Source: Nocardia asteroides (GTDB lineage Bacteria > Actinomycetota > Actinomycetes > Mycobacteriales > Mycobacteriaceae). From it: a DNA stretch of 64,000 bases. The position numbers and the translations under genes were made by a program. This document shows positions 1 to 8,170 of this stretch, piece after piece. Each line of letters begins with the position of its first letter. Positions within the stretch are counted from its first letter, which is position 1. The stretch spans positions 5,518,001 to 5,582,000 of the forward strand of contig CP082844.1 of assembly GCA_019930625.1 (NCBI GenBank). The letters are read 5' to 3'. The notes below the pieces were generated by a model that was not told the origin of the DNA, did no database searches, and saw nothing but the letters and a program-made list of their open reading frames with translations.

Positions 1-1
1 C

Positions 2-286
2 GTCGGCAGCCGAATGGGGCCGGAGATGAATGACGTCCGTCGAACCGAGGCAGAGGGCCTGGGCGTCACGTGGCGCTTGCTGCAGGACCATTTGATTTCG
101 ATTCTTGCGGTGCATAATGCATGCGATACAGCGCCGATCGTCTCCTTCGGCCCCGACACCTACCCAGATCTCGTGCAAGCACGAGAACTTTTTCCAGAAT
201 TGACGAATTTGTGGGACGCGGTGCGCCACGAATTCTGGGCATGGCTCATTCCGCCACCACCTCGATCGCCGCAATCAGGGCGATAA
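2..286 (+). CDS. Hypothetical protein, 5' end outside the window
   Basis: The frame is open to the left edge, so the gene is probably cut by the window; the first internal ATG is at 14. About 94 codons are visible. The product has a helical middle with a Trp-rich stretch (WRLLQDHLI) and ends in a Pro-rich tail (WLIPPPPRSP). No membrane span, signal peptide or known motif is visible, and I do not recognise the family. It could be the C-terminus of a longer protein. Confidence 0.35.
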   Translation, partial: VGSRMGPEMNDVRRTEAEGLGVTWRLLQDHLISILAVHNACDTAPIVSFGPDTYPDLVQARELFPELTNLWDAVRHEFWAWLIPPPPRSPQSGR

Positions 287-516
287 GCGCATATAGTGCC
301 TACCTGCCCGGTGGCCGGGCAAACAGTGATTCGCCGCCCTCGATGGGGGAGCGGTCACGGGGCGGTCCGCGTCGGCGGCCCACCCCGTGACCGCTCCTCA
401 ACGGCTCGGGCTACCTGGAGTCGCTGATGAACGAGTTGAAGCCGCCCTCACGGTGGCCGTCGTGGGCATGCGCCAACTGACGTTCCAGTGCGGAACGCAG
501 CGCGGGGCTGGCGACG

Positions 517-930
517 GTGCGTCACCCTGCGGTGACCTGCTCTGAGCAACTGCACCACATATTGCTCGGGAAGCTCGGTAACGGTCCGATCCCAGTCGAT
601 CACGCGGCACGCCGAATGGCGACGAGTGCCCACAGCCTGCAGCGGGAACTGGCGGGCGAAGGCACCACATGGCGCCGCGAACTCGACCGTGCTCGCCGGC
701 ATCCGCGACCACACCGAGAAGCGGCCCAGCACCGGCCCCGCCTGCCTCACCACGCTAGAGCCCACTCCCATCGCTACCTTTCGCAGCTTGCCGCTACACC
801 CGAACACCACGCTGATGGGATTGCTACCGACTGGCCGATCGACCCCCGCCTGAGCGTAGATGCCCAGCGCCCTGTTCGAAACGGCCCACACCGAAAATTA
901 ACTTTTCTGACAAAAACAAACTCGGGATAG
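517..930 (+). pseudogene. AraC-family regulator remnant (C-terminal HTH only)
   Basis: The frame contains ARRMATSAHSLQRELAGEGT followed by TWRRELDRARR. This matches the first helix-turn-helix of AraC/XylS regulators that carry an AraC-like N-terminal ligand domain, where the usual pattern is AARLGMSxRTLQRRLxEEGT. After about residue 65 the frame turns into Arg/His/Pro-rich sequence with no second HTH. No N-terminal ligand domain is readable upstream in any frame. I infer a decayed, frameshifted gene. The rest of 287-1023 holds nothing else I can recognise. Confidence 0.5.
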
Positions 931-1023
931 CGAGAACCGCTCTCTTCGCCCGGCACCTCGGCCTGGACGGCTGGCAGCACTGTCCGGCCGATCATTCCAG
1001 CCGGTCCTCCCGGGCAAGCCGGA

Positions 1024-1611
1024 TCAGATGACACCCGTCCGTGCGGCAGTCCTGGTCTTGCGCTGGTTGGCATTGAAGCGCGCCTTCTTCTGACGATTCC
1101 CGCACGTGTTCATGTCACACCATTTGCGGGTGCGACTCTGGCTGGTATCGAAGAAGGCGGCTCGGCAGGTTGGCGATGCGCACAAGGCCAATTTTCCGTC
1201 TCGTTCGCCTGCGATGATGCTGATCGCGTCGGCGGCGATCACGCCTAGGGCATCTTCTACGCTGGAAGCCGAGCTGAGTCGCCATCGACGGCTGCCCTCG
1301 GGCGTCAGGACGGCCGCCGCCCGACCCTGAATGCTGCAGTCATTGATGACTTGAACAGCAGACGCAGGAAGACCGTCTCCGATCGCGGCCGCTGTCGCGG
1401 CGGCGTGAATTGATTCCCTCAGTTCCCGAGCGAGTTCGAGCTGGGCTGCGGTGCAGGCGTCCACGGCCAGGCCGTTCACGACCAGCCAGTCGACGAGTCG
1501 CTGCGGCGTGGGAATGCGTTCCACCGGGTCGCCATGACGCTCCGACAGAGTCCCCGTGAAGCTGGTCGCTAGCACGTTACCGAGGCGAAAGTCAGGGAAC
1601 CCAGCAGGCAT
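1024..1611 (-). CDS. CGNR zinc-finger (ABATE domain) transcriptional regulator
   Basis: A 195-residue protein with the usual layout of the CGNR family. An N-terminal ABATE-type ligand-binding region (about residues 10-135) carries the conserved opening GNVLATSFTGTL. A C-terminal zinc finger follows, with CASPTC, then RTRKWCDMNTCGNRQKK. The two C-x4-C pairs and the CGNR signature are intact. Family members are thought to be small-molecule-responsive DNA-binding proteins. It is divergent from the epoxide hydrolase across about 100 bp containing an inverted repeat, so control of that neighbour is a reasonable inference. Confidence 0.88.
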   Translation of the reverse strand: MPAGFPDFRLGNVLATSFTGTLSERHGDPVERIPTPQRLVDWLVVNGLAVDACTAAQLELARELRESIHAAATAAAIGDGLPASAVQVINDCSIQGRAAAVLTPEGSRRWRLSSASSVEDALGVIAADAISIIAGERDGKLALCASPTCRAAFFDTSQSRTRKWCDMNTCGNRQKKARFNANQRKTRTAARTGVI

Positions 1612-1654
1612 GGAACCACCTTAGCGGGTTGCCGGCCGCCGCCGGGGCATGTTA

Positions 1655-1673
1655 GAACCGTCTTAGCCGGTTC
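1655..1673. promoter_or_regulatory. Inverted repeat in divergent CGNR / epoxide hydrolase promoter
   Basis: GAACCG and CGGTTC are separated by 7 bp, a perfect 6-bp inverted repeat midway between the two divergent start codons. CCGGTTCC recurs just downstream, near 1686-1695. It is a candidate operator for the CGNR regulator; binding is inferred from position only. Confidence 0.35.
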
Positions 1674-1714
1674 CAGGTAAGCCGTTGCCGGTTCCGCGAT
1701 GACCAGGAGGTCTC

Positions 1715-2917
1715 ATGCCCACACTTGGCCACCTCGACCCCGTTCTCACGCCCGCCCCCGTAGTGGTGCATGCATTCGAAGCCCACGCACCTGACGCCGA
1801 CCTCGACGATCTGCGCGCGCGGCTGGCCGTAGCGCGGCTACCGGAGACCGAGACGGTCTATCGCGCCGCGCCCGGCCCTCGCCGATGGGAACAGGGCGTC
1901 CCTCTCGCCGACCTCGTCGATGTCGTGAACTACTGGCGCACCGGGTACGACTGGCGTTCGTTCGAAGAGCGCCTCAACCGGATCGGCCAGTTCCGCACGA
2001 CCATTGATGATCTGGGGATCCACTTCCTGCACCGCCGATCCGCGCGCGCAGACGCCACTCCTTTGATCTTGACGCACGGCTGGCCAGGCAGCATCGCCGA
2101 GTTCATCGATGTGGTAGACGAGTTGGCGGATCCGAAAGATGCGGGCGCGCCGGCATTCCACGTCGTGGTCCCATCGCTACCAGGCTTTGGTTACAGCGAT
2201 AAGCCGGCCACCACCGGGTGGGGAACCGAGAAAATCGCGGCCGCATGGGTGGAACTGATGGGAAGGCTCGGCTACAGCAAGTTCGCAGCCCACGGTGGCG
2301 ACTGGGGAGGTGTGATCACCACAATTCTCGGCGGCAGGTTTCCAGCGCATGTTCTCGGCATCCACACAACGCTCGCGCAGGCACCGCCCGGTTTGACAAC
2401 GGACGGGCTGACGGCGGTCGAGCGCGAGTGGACCGAGGAAACCCGCGATTTCTGGCGGCACCGCGCGGCGTACGCGAAGCAACAGGCGACCCGACCGCAG
2501 ACCATCGGCTACTCGCTCGTCGACTCACCGGTCGGGCTTCTTGCCTGGATCCTCGACAAGTTCGCCGAGTGGACAGATACCGAAGACAGCCCGTTCGAGG
2601 CGATTTCCATAGACCGCGTTCTCGACGACGTCACCCTGTATTGGCTGACGCGGACCGGCGCATCGGCGGCCCGCATCTACTACGAAAGCCACAACTCGCT
2701 GGACCCCGAACTTCGGGTCGACGTCCCGTCAGCAATCACCATGTACCCCCGCGACATCGAGAAGTGTCCGCGCCCCTGGGCACAGCAGCGGTACCGACAA
2801 ATCGTCCGATGGAGGTCGCCCGAAACCGGGGGACATTTTCCGTCGCTGGAGGTTCCCGAGTACTTTGTCAAGGACCTGCAAGAAGGCCTCGCGGCAGTGT
2901 TGGCCGCTAATCGGTGA
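1715..2917 (+). CDS. Epoxide hydrolase (EHN-type alpha/beta hydrolase)
   Basis: A 400-residue protein of the microsomal epoxide hydrolase-like family. Residues about 18-125 form the N-terminal EHN domain (FEAHAPDADLDDLRARLA to W-rich YDWRSFE). The alpha/beta hydrolase core has the oxyanion motif HGWPGS (121-126), the nucleophile motif GGDWG (Asp196) and a C-terminal TGGHFPSLE, whose His completes the catalytic machinery. It is expected to hydrolyse epoxides to diols through an alkyl-enzyme ester in the cytoplasm. An AGGAGG ribosome site stands just before ATG. The substrate cannot be read from the sequence; xenobiotic or lipid epoxides are possible. Confidence 0.9.
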   Translation: MPTLGHLDPVLTPAPVVVHAFEAHAPDADLDDLRARLAVARLPETETVYRAAPGPRRWEQGVPLADLVDVVNYWRTGYDWRSFEERLNRIGQFRTTIDDLGIHFLHRRSARADATPLILTHGWPGSIAEFIDVVDELADPKDAGAPAFHVVVPSLPGFGYSDKPATTGWGTEKIAAAWVELMGRLGYSKFAAHGGDWGGVITTILGGRFPAHVLGIHTTLAQAPPGLTTDGLTAVEREWTEETRDFWRHRAAYAKQQATRPQTIGYSLVDSPVGLLAWILDKFAEWTDTEDSPFEAISIDRVLDDVTLYWLTRTGASAARIYYESHNSLDPELRVDVPSAITMYPRDIEKCPRPWAQQRYRQIVRWRSPETGGHFPSLEVPEYFVKDLQEGLAAVLAANR

Positions 2918-2994
2918 ACGCGGCTGGGTACCGGGCACTCGGAATCGGTCCGAGGATCCGAGCTGTGCGCCGAATGCTCGTTCCGGCGAGCGTC

Positions 2995-3187
2995 CCAAAT
3001 CCTAGCCACCCGTAGATCTGGGAAGAACCGGTCGACCGTGCCGGTCCCGGCGGTCTGCGGCCCGGCGTCCCCGTAGCGAACGGTTACCGGGCCCACACCG
3101 CTGAAGCCGGCAGCAACGACTCGACCAGACCTCGCAGGTCGCCGGGCACAAGACAGCTCGATGGCGAGTCGAACATCATGCGGCATA
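2995..3187 (-). pseudogene. Possible IS5-type transposase N-terminal remnant
   Basis: On the minus strand one frame reads CLVPGDLRGLVESLLP, like the start of IS5-family transposases (LVPDGLWALVEPLLPP). A neighbouring frame continues with PQTAGTGTVDRFFPD, roughly where those proteins have RPQGGGTxxxDDRAV. No DDE region and no terminal inverted repeats were found. I read it as a short frameshifted remnant with low confidence. The rest of the 2918-3272 gap shows only a small hairpin after the hydrolase stop (CTCGGA/TCCGAG at 2939-2955). Confidence 0.28.
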
Positions 3188-3272
3188 ACCGGTCCGGCAA
3201 GATCCGTTGCGCCGCCGAAGATGTCGGTGCCCTGTGCGAGTATCTGGGAACATATGACGCGAGGAGCTCGGT

Positions 3273-3743
3273 ATGGCGACTGATTTCGCGGTGATTTCGG
3301 ATGACTTCTTCCGATTCACCTCCGACATCGTCTGGTGCACAGTCACCACGGTGGACAGTGACGGGAGGCCCAGATCGCGAATTCTGCATCCGATCTGGGA
3401 ATCTGTCGACGGCCGCCCGGTCGGCTGGATCGTCACCGGCAAGACGCCGGTCAAGGTCGGACATCTGGCCGCCAACCCGGTGGTGGCGTTCTCGTACTGG
3501 TGTCCGGATCAGCACGCCGTGCAGGGGGAAGCGACTGCTACCTGGGTCGAGGACCCGGAGGACAAGAAGCACGTGTGGGAGCTGTTCATGGACACGCCGC
3601 CACCGCTCGGCTACGATCTGCGCGCCTTCGGCGTTCCAGGGCCGGACAGCGTCACCGCCCTGCGCCTTGATCCGGACAGGATCCAGGTGCTCGACGGCAC
3701 CCAGATTCCGAAGAACTTCACCCCGCGTGTAGCCGTACTCTGA
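3273..3743 (+). CDS. Pyridoxamine 5'-phosphate oxidase-like flavoprotein
   Basis: A 156-residue single-domain split-barrel protein. WCTVTTVDSDGRPRSRILHP and KTPVKVGHLAANPVVAFSY are typical of the PNPOx-like/FDOR group, which binds FMN or F420; several actinobacterial members reduce quinones or other redox substrates. There is no signal peptide and a GAGG-type ribosome site precedes ATG. The length fits the family. The cofactor and substrate cannot be decided from motifs. It stands alone, with no clear operon partner. Confidence 0.82.
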   Translation: MATDFAVISDDFFRFTSDIVWCTVTTVDSDGRPRSRILHPIWESVDGRPVGWIVTGKTPVKVGHLAANPVVAFSYWCPDQHAVQGEATATWVEDPEDKKHVWELFMDTPPPLGYDLRAFGVPGPDSVTALRLDPDRIQVLDGTQIPKNFTPRVAVL

Positions 3744-3800
3744 GCGTCCCGCGCATTCGTTGTTCGAACAGAAGCCAGCTGATCGATGTTCGCCTCGCGT

Positions 3801-3998
3801 TCAGCGCGGGCAGGGGCTGGAGTCTCGCATCTCGATGATCACCAGGCACGGCCAAGGCCTGCTACAGCGCTGACCGGCCGTGCCGAATATGCCAACCGGG
3901 ACGTGTTCGGCGAACATCTGCTTCACCATCTCGAGGGAAGTCCGCACAGCGGGATCGTCACGGTAGCCGGGTTCGTGCTGCTGAATCAAAGCCCACAC
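3801..3998 (-). other. Short unidentified open frame, possible gene fragment
   Basis: The minus-strand frame reads like a protein (WALIQQHEPGYRDDPAVRTS, then LEMVKQMFAEHVPVGIFGTA) and stays open upstream to about 4043 as RVDERSRAVRAEV. The codon pattern looks coding but there is no ribosome site, and the frame overlaps the end of the membrane gene at 3986-4678. I do not recognise a family. It may be the leftover of a small gene. Confidence 0.2.
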
Positions 3999-4678
3999 TT
4001 CCGCGCGAACGGCCCGGCTGCGCTCGTCAACCCTCTTTCTTGCTCACCGGTTACGCCGTCTCTGCGGCCGATTTGTTCAGCCTCTTTTGGTGCAGCCGAT
4101 TCTCGCGTCCTCGAAGCCATTGCGCGACAACAGCCATAGCGGAAAGTGTAGATCGCAGACCATGTGAGGCTGTAGGTGGCGTAGGAGACCTGGCGGAACT
4201 CCGGTGCCGGATAATTGTCGTGGCCTCTGGCCCATCGGATCAGCAATCCGATCTGGGTCCGCGGGTCCCGGGCCGCGCCATAGGAAACCACTCGCGTCAG
4301 TTCGTCGCCCTTGCTGTTCAGGTAGAGCTCGGTGGCGATGGTGAAGATGGCGACGAATACCGTGGCAACGATCACCAGGTGCGTGAGCGCCGCGGTGCGG
4401 GCCACACTGTTGACCGCCACGCTGCACACCGTGATGACAATCGCGACGCTGGTGAGGATGCCCCACGTTCCGCTGGCTTTCGGATTCGGTACCGATGTTT
4501 GCGCCCAGAGATCAACCCAGAAGGTAGTGACGTGAATTCGTCCGAAGGCGTTGGCGTGGATCACACCGTCCGTCCCGCCGGTGCCAGTGGTCAGCCACGG
4601 CTGAAACAGAAGGACAAAGGTGATCACGCTGCCGACCGCGGCACACAGATAGACCCAGTTCCCGCGGAATGTAGCCAC
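3986..4678 (-). CDS. Multi-span membrane protein, probably frameshifted at its 3' end
   Basis: GTG start with a good GGAGG site. It has three clear hydrophobic segments: residues about 8-27, about 73-95 and about 97-115. A fourth begins at YSLTWSAIYTF, then the frame turns into Cys/Arg-rich sequence. Removing one C at about 4141 restores a natural helix and tail, AMAVVAQWLRGRENRLHQKR, ending at a TAA at 4051-4053 (about 208 residues). I therefore suspect a 1-nt insertion, either real or a base-call error. Function is unknown; the first loop carries FWVDLW and WGIL. No operon partner is evident. Confidence 0.6.
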   Translation of the reverse strand: MATFRGNWVYLCAAVGSVITFVLLFQPWLTTGTGGTDGVIHANAFGRIHVTTFWVDLWAQTSVPNPKASGTWGILTSVAIVITVCSVAVNSVARTAALTHLVIVATVFVAIFTIATELYLNSKGDELTRVVSYGAARDPRTQIGLLIRWARGHDNYPAPEFRQVSYATYSLTWSAIYTFRYGCCRAMASRTRESAAPKEAEQIGRRDGVTGEQERGLTSAAGPFARKCGL

Positions 4679-4680
4679 CC

Positions 4681-4743
4681 GCCACTTTCCTCCGAGGGCT
4701 GGTCAAGGAATTCGGCGTCCGCCGCGAAACTGTCTACGCGTAA
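4681..4743 (+). pseudogene. HTH tail fragment resembling resolvases/recombinases
   Basis: The frame reads FLRGLVKEFGVRRETVYA and then TAA. This is the shape of the C-terminal helix-turn-helix of serine recombinases and similar DNA-binding proteins (xxLVKEFGVSRxTVYxYL). Nothing upstream in this frame continues the protein, because it overlaps the start of the divergent membrane gene. It is a very short fragment and could be chance. Confidence 0.22.
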
Positions 4744-4853
4744 ATGCGGGCCGATGCCGCCAGGGCCAGATCTGCGGATTGTCCCGTTTCAAAGAGTCTG
4801 CCTGTTCCCTGGCCTGGGCCTCTCTACATCCTCGCCTGTTCTTCCCGCGGCTC

Positions 4854-5150
4854 CTACCGCTGCCGGGCACCAGCCACCGCGCCCGCACTGGCCGGCCAGT
4901 CGCAGTACTGGCCAGTCGGGTTCCAATTCAGGCCGTCCGGACACCTCTGAACGGTCGGGACGTTGTTCGAGCACTGAACGTACCTCGTCACGTCCCCGGG
5001 GTAAGGGAAGAGTCCGTCGGGATGGGGACAGCTGAAGGCCGCGACGTCGAGTCCGGGGCCTGCAGCGAGGGCGGAGGACGAGCCGGCGAGCATGAGGCCC
5101 GAACCGAGCAGCGCGACGGCGGGCAGAACCAGAAGGCGGGTGAGTCGCAC
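4854..5150 (-). CDS. Secreted chitin-binding (CBM14 / peritrophin-A-like) protein
   Basis: A GTG start 7 nt after GAAGGAGA gives 98 residues. The first ~30 are a signal peptide (RLTRLLVLPAVALLGSGLML) ending near ALAA. The mature part is one CBM14-like domain: SCPHPDGLFPYPGDVTRYVQ then CSNN, RCPDGLNWNPTGQYCDWP. CBM14 domains bind chitin and normally have six Cys; here four are visible, because the DDC position is Thr and the last Cys is absent. A role in binding chitin or a related glycan outside the cell is inferred. It lies next to a small one-span protein on the same strand. Confidence 0.75.
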   Translation of the reverse strand: MRLTRLLVLPAVALLGSGLMLAGSSSALAAGPGLDVAAFSCPHPDGLFPYPGDVTRYVQCSNNVPTVQRCPDGLNWNPTGQYCDWPASAGAVAGARQR

Positions 5151-5237
5151 TGTTGTCTCCTTCGGGTGAGCGTCAGGCCGTCCGAATCGACCGTCGAGCA
5201 CGGCAGCACAACGGACCGAGCCACGCGCGTCTTGCGG

Positions 5238-5570
5238 TCAGCAGTTGAACGGGAAGCACGACTTCGGCGGGGGAGTCGGCTGCGCGGGCGCGAGAGACGA
5301 GGGCACCACAGCGGTGTCGGCCGGCCTATCGGGAGATCCCATGTGGGTGAGCGCCAGCACCACCAGCACGAGGACCGGGACGCCCACGAGCGCCGCGAGG
5401 CCCCACAGGATCGGCATAGGCGCCGCACTGCGGTAACCGTGGAAGTACGGGGATCGGTAACGCCCCGGCCGCTGCGGTGCGCGCCGGTCGGTAAAGCGGA
5501 CCGACCCCCTCACGTAACTCCCGCCTACCCGTCCTCTGCGTGAATGCCCCCGCACGGTTTCGTACCCCAT
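5238..5570 (-). CDS. Small single-span membrane protein with CFPFNC tail
   Basis: About 110 residues from ATG at 5570; a GTG at 5600 is possible and neither start has a strong ribosome site. A basic Arg-rich N-terminus leads to one hydrophobic helix (ILWGLAALVGVPVLVLVVLA). A short Pro-rich segment (PAQPTPPP) follows, ending in KSCFPFNC. The topology suggests a cytoplasmic basic tail and a short extracellular tail with two Cys that could form a disulfide. I do not recognise a named family. It precedes the CBM14 gene on the same strand by about 90 bp, so co-transcription is possible. Confidence 0.5.
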   Translation of the reverse strand: MGYETVRGHSRRGRVGGSYVRGSVRFTDRRAPQRPGRYRSPYFHGYRSAAPMPILWGLAALVGVPVLVLVVLALTHMGSPDRPADTAVVPSSLAPAQPTPPPKSCFPFNC

Positions 5571-5718
5571 GACCGTCAGTATGACGCGAAGGCCCGACAC
5601 GATCAGCCAGTCAGCGAACCCGCACTACGGATCTTCTGGATCCGCAGATCGGTTTTCTCGGGGCGTCAGCCGATCAGTCTGGGTCCGGGGGCGTGGGGAT
5701 GAGCATTGAGACATTCAT

Positions 5719-5892
5719 CCCGTTGTGTGGAGTGGCATTTCATGCCCTGTGCTGGAGAGTTGGCCCACTGCCGACGCTGTGACCTGGAGTCGGCCGTCCT
5801 CGATGGCAGAACGGGTGCGTGAATTCACCAATGCAGGTGGTCCGTTCGACTTTCCCGTTGTGCGAAGCACCATTTTATGTCCTCTGCCGCAG
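5719..5892. repeat. Imperfect 39-bp direct repeat upstream of the amidase
   Basis: Copies begin at 5719 and 5854, both starting CCCGTTGTG. By eye they agree at about 29 of 39 positions, including CATTTCATG versus CATTTTATG. The first copy contains the small inverted repeat GGCAT-TTC-ATGCC. The pair fills most of the 5571-5910 gap and could be paired operator sites for the amidase. No other gene is visible there. Confidence 0.4.
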
Positions 5893-5910
5893 GCTAATAG
5901 CGTCGAATTC

Positions 5911-7362
5911 ATGGAGCGGAATTTTCAATCGGCCGAAGAACTCGCGGCTGCTTTGCGTGTCGGTGCGGTGACCTCGGTGGAACTGACCGACGAGGCGATC
6001 GCCCGTATCGAGCGCGACGACAAGATGATCAACGCGATCTGTGTACCGGACTTCGACCATGCGCGGGCTGCCGCACGCGATGCCGACCAGGCGCGCGCCA
6101 GCGGCGAGGATCGGCCGCTGCTCGGTATTCCGGTAACGGTCAAAGAGTCCTACGATATCGCTGGCCTGCCCACGACCTGGGGCATGCCGGCGCAGCGGGA
6201 CTATGTGCCGGCCGAGGACGCGGTACAGGTGTCGCGGTTGAAGGCGGCCGGCGCGGTGCTGCTCGGTAAAACCAATGTGCCGTTGATGCTGCGAGATATC
6301 CAGAGTTTCAACGAGATCTACGGCACCACCAACAATCCGTGGGATCACGGTCGCACGTCGGGTGGGTCGTCCGGCGGTTCGGCGGCGGCCCTGGCGGCCG
6401 GATTCGGCGCGCTGTCCATCGGCTCCGACCTCGCCGGTTCGCTGCGCACCCCCGCGCATTTCTGCGGTGTCTACGCGCACAAGCCGACACTCGGGCTGGC
6501 GGCGACTCGCGGCATGGTCGCGCCGCCCGCGCCGGCCTTGCCGGTCGACCTCGACCTCGCCGTCGTCGGCCCGATGGCGCGCACCGCCCGCGACCTCGCG
6601 CTGCTGCTCGAGGTGATGGCCGGACCGGACCCGCTGACCCACGGCGTCGCCTACGACGTCGCACTGCCGCCCGCGCGCCACGAGCGGCTGTCGGACTTCC
6701 GTGTCCTGATCATCGAGGACCATCCGCTCATTCCGACCGGATCGGCGGTGCGGGCGGGCGTGAACCGGGTCGCCGAGGCGCTCGTCGACGAGGGCGCCCG
6801 CGTCGAACGGCGCAGTCCGCTGCTGCCCGATCCGACCGAAGCGGCGACGCTCTACATGCTGCTGATGCTGTCGAACGCCGCCGCAGGTATTTCCCTCGAC
6901 GCGTACGAACAGCTGCAGACCCACGCCGCCGCCCTGAGCGCGGACGGCCGGAGTCTCGATGCGGCGCGGCTGCGCGGCATGGTGCTGAGCCACCGCGACT
7001 GGGTCGAGGCGAGCAACCGTCGCGAACTCCACCGCCACGGCTGGCGGCAGCTCTTCGCCGAGTTCGATGCCGTGGTGTGCCCCATCACGCCCACTCCCGC
7101 CTTCCCGCACGACCACAACGGAGGTCTGGAGAACCGGCACATCGACATCGACGGCGTCGAGTGCCCGTACTTCGACCAGCTCGTCTGGGCCGGTGTGGCC
7201 ACCATGCCCGGCCTGCCTGCCACCGCCATACCCGCGGGCCGGTCGCCTGAGGGGCTGCCGGTGGGAGTGCAGCTCATCGGTCCGATGTTCGAGGACCGCA
7301 CCCCGCTGCGGCTGGCCGAACTGCTCGAGCAGAAGATCGGCGGCTTCCAGGCGCCGAAGTAG
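5911..7362 (+). CDS. Amidase signature family hydrolase
   Basis: A 483-residue protein from ATG at 5911. The open frame extends further upstream but has no amidase similarity there. The Ser-cisSer-Lys triad is visible: Lys78 in GIPVTVKES, the cis-Ser in TSGGSSGGSAAA (about 153) and nucleophile Ser177 in GSDLAGSLRTPA. Family members hydrolyse amides to acids and ammonia in the cytoplasm; substrates range from small aliphatic amides to aryl amides. GSDLAGS replaces the commoner GSDxGGS. It is monocistronic. The direct repeats immediately upstream may regulate it. Confidence 0.88.
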   Translation: MERNFQSAEELAAALRVGAVTSVELTDEAIARIERDDKMINAICVPDFDHARAAARDADQARASGEDRPLLGIPVTVKESYDIAGLPTTWGMPAQRDYVPAEDAVQVSRLKAAGAVLLGKTNVPLMLRDIQSFNEIYGTTNNPWDHGRTSGGSSGGSAAALAAGFGALSIGSDLAGSLRTPAHFCGVYAHKPTLGLAATRGMVAPPAPALPVDLDLAVVGPMARTARDLALLLEVMAGPDPLTHGVAYDVALPPARHERLSDFRVLIIEDHPLIPTGSAVRAGVNRVAEALVDEGARVERRSPLLPDPTEAATLYMLLMLSNAAAGISLDAYEQLQTHAAALSADGRSLDAARLRGMVLSHRDWVEASNRRELHRHGWRQLFAEFDAVVCPITPTPAFPHDHNGGLENRHIDIDGVECPYFDQLVWAGVATMPGLPATAIPAGRSPEGLPVGVQLIGPMFEDRTPLRLAELLEQKIGGFQAPK

Positions 7363-7555
7363 GGCGCACTCCCGGGGTGTCGACCCGATGGACCTTCGGC
7401 GCCGTGCGGTGGTGCGAGCCGGACTTGCACTGCCGCACGCGGCTGCTTAAGCTCGGTGCCGCGACCTCGCTCGCCGTAAGCGTTTCACGTCAACCAACGC
7501 ACCGGCCCGCCACCAGGCGGCGTCGTTGACTGACGAGATGTTTACGGAGCGACCG

Positions 7556-7813
7556 ATGAATTCCGCGAATCCCCAGTCCCGCACCGGCTTCGGCAAGCTG
7601 CCCGCCCGCTACACCTCGGTGATCATGCCGATGCTGTTGTCGATCCTGATGACCTGCATCGTCTCGTTGATCAGCACCCTGATGAGCGACGGCCTCGCGA
7701 TCGGGGTCTGGTTGCGTTCCTGGGCCGTATCCTGGCCCATCGCCTTCCCGACGCTGCTGCTGGTATTGCCTGCGGTGCGGCGTATCACCGCTGCACTGGT
7801 GCAAGCACCGTAG
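7556..7813 (+). CDS. DUF2798 family small membrane protein
   Basis: 85 residues from ATG at 7556, with CGGAGCG just upstream. The in-frame ATG at 7526 has a poorer context. Two hydrophobic helices are visible, VIMPMLLSILMTCIVSLIST and WAVSWPIAFPTLLLVLPAV, separated by a loop with GVWLRSW. The opening KLPARY and closing VLPAVRRI match the DUF2798 pattern. Function is unknown for this family. It lies alone between the amidase and the TetR pair. Confidence 0.75.
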   Translation: MNSANPQSRTGFGKLPARYTSVIMPMLLSILMTCIVSLISTLMSDGLAIGVWLRSWAVSWPIAFPTLLLVLPAVRRITAALVQAP

Positions 7814-8170
7814 GCACCATGGACGGCCGGCCCATCACACCGTCCGATCGCGTCCCCTCGTCCGCGCGAAGTAGCGTCGCTGCCACGCCCGAGTGTACGA
7901 ACAGAGCCAGATGGGCCGGGTCGTTGGTGGCCCGGTAGTCGGTGTCGACAAAGCACCCGGCGCCGCCGCTGCACCATCACCAGTTCCTCCCGGCGGCATC
8001 GGTGCGGCGAAATGCCACACCGACAGCAGATTCCCCTTTCCGCGAGACATCGTGCCGTCACCGAGACCCGGCCGCCACCGGAAGTGCACCAGGTCCGTTC
8101 ATCCGGCGCTCCCACAGACCGTAGGGTTGGCGACGGTGACCCTTCCCAGCGACAGCAGGCAGGAGTATTT
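7814..8170. other. Intergenic region before the TetR pair
   Basis: 357 bp with no convincing gene on either strand. Short GC-rich frames exist but show no motif. It ends with AGGAG before the first TetR start. No clear palindromic operator was seen. Confidence 0.4.

Noticed and set aside
448..891. Minus-strand 147-codon frame at the left edge
   Set aside because: No family resemblance, while the plus strand shows an AraC HTH pattern at the same place.
5875..7140. A 421-codon open frame antisense to the amidase
   Set aside because: Low-complexity Arg/Gly/His-rich translation, no ribosome site, and it mirrors the GC-rich third positions of the real gene.
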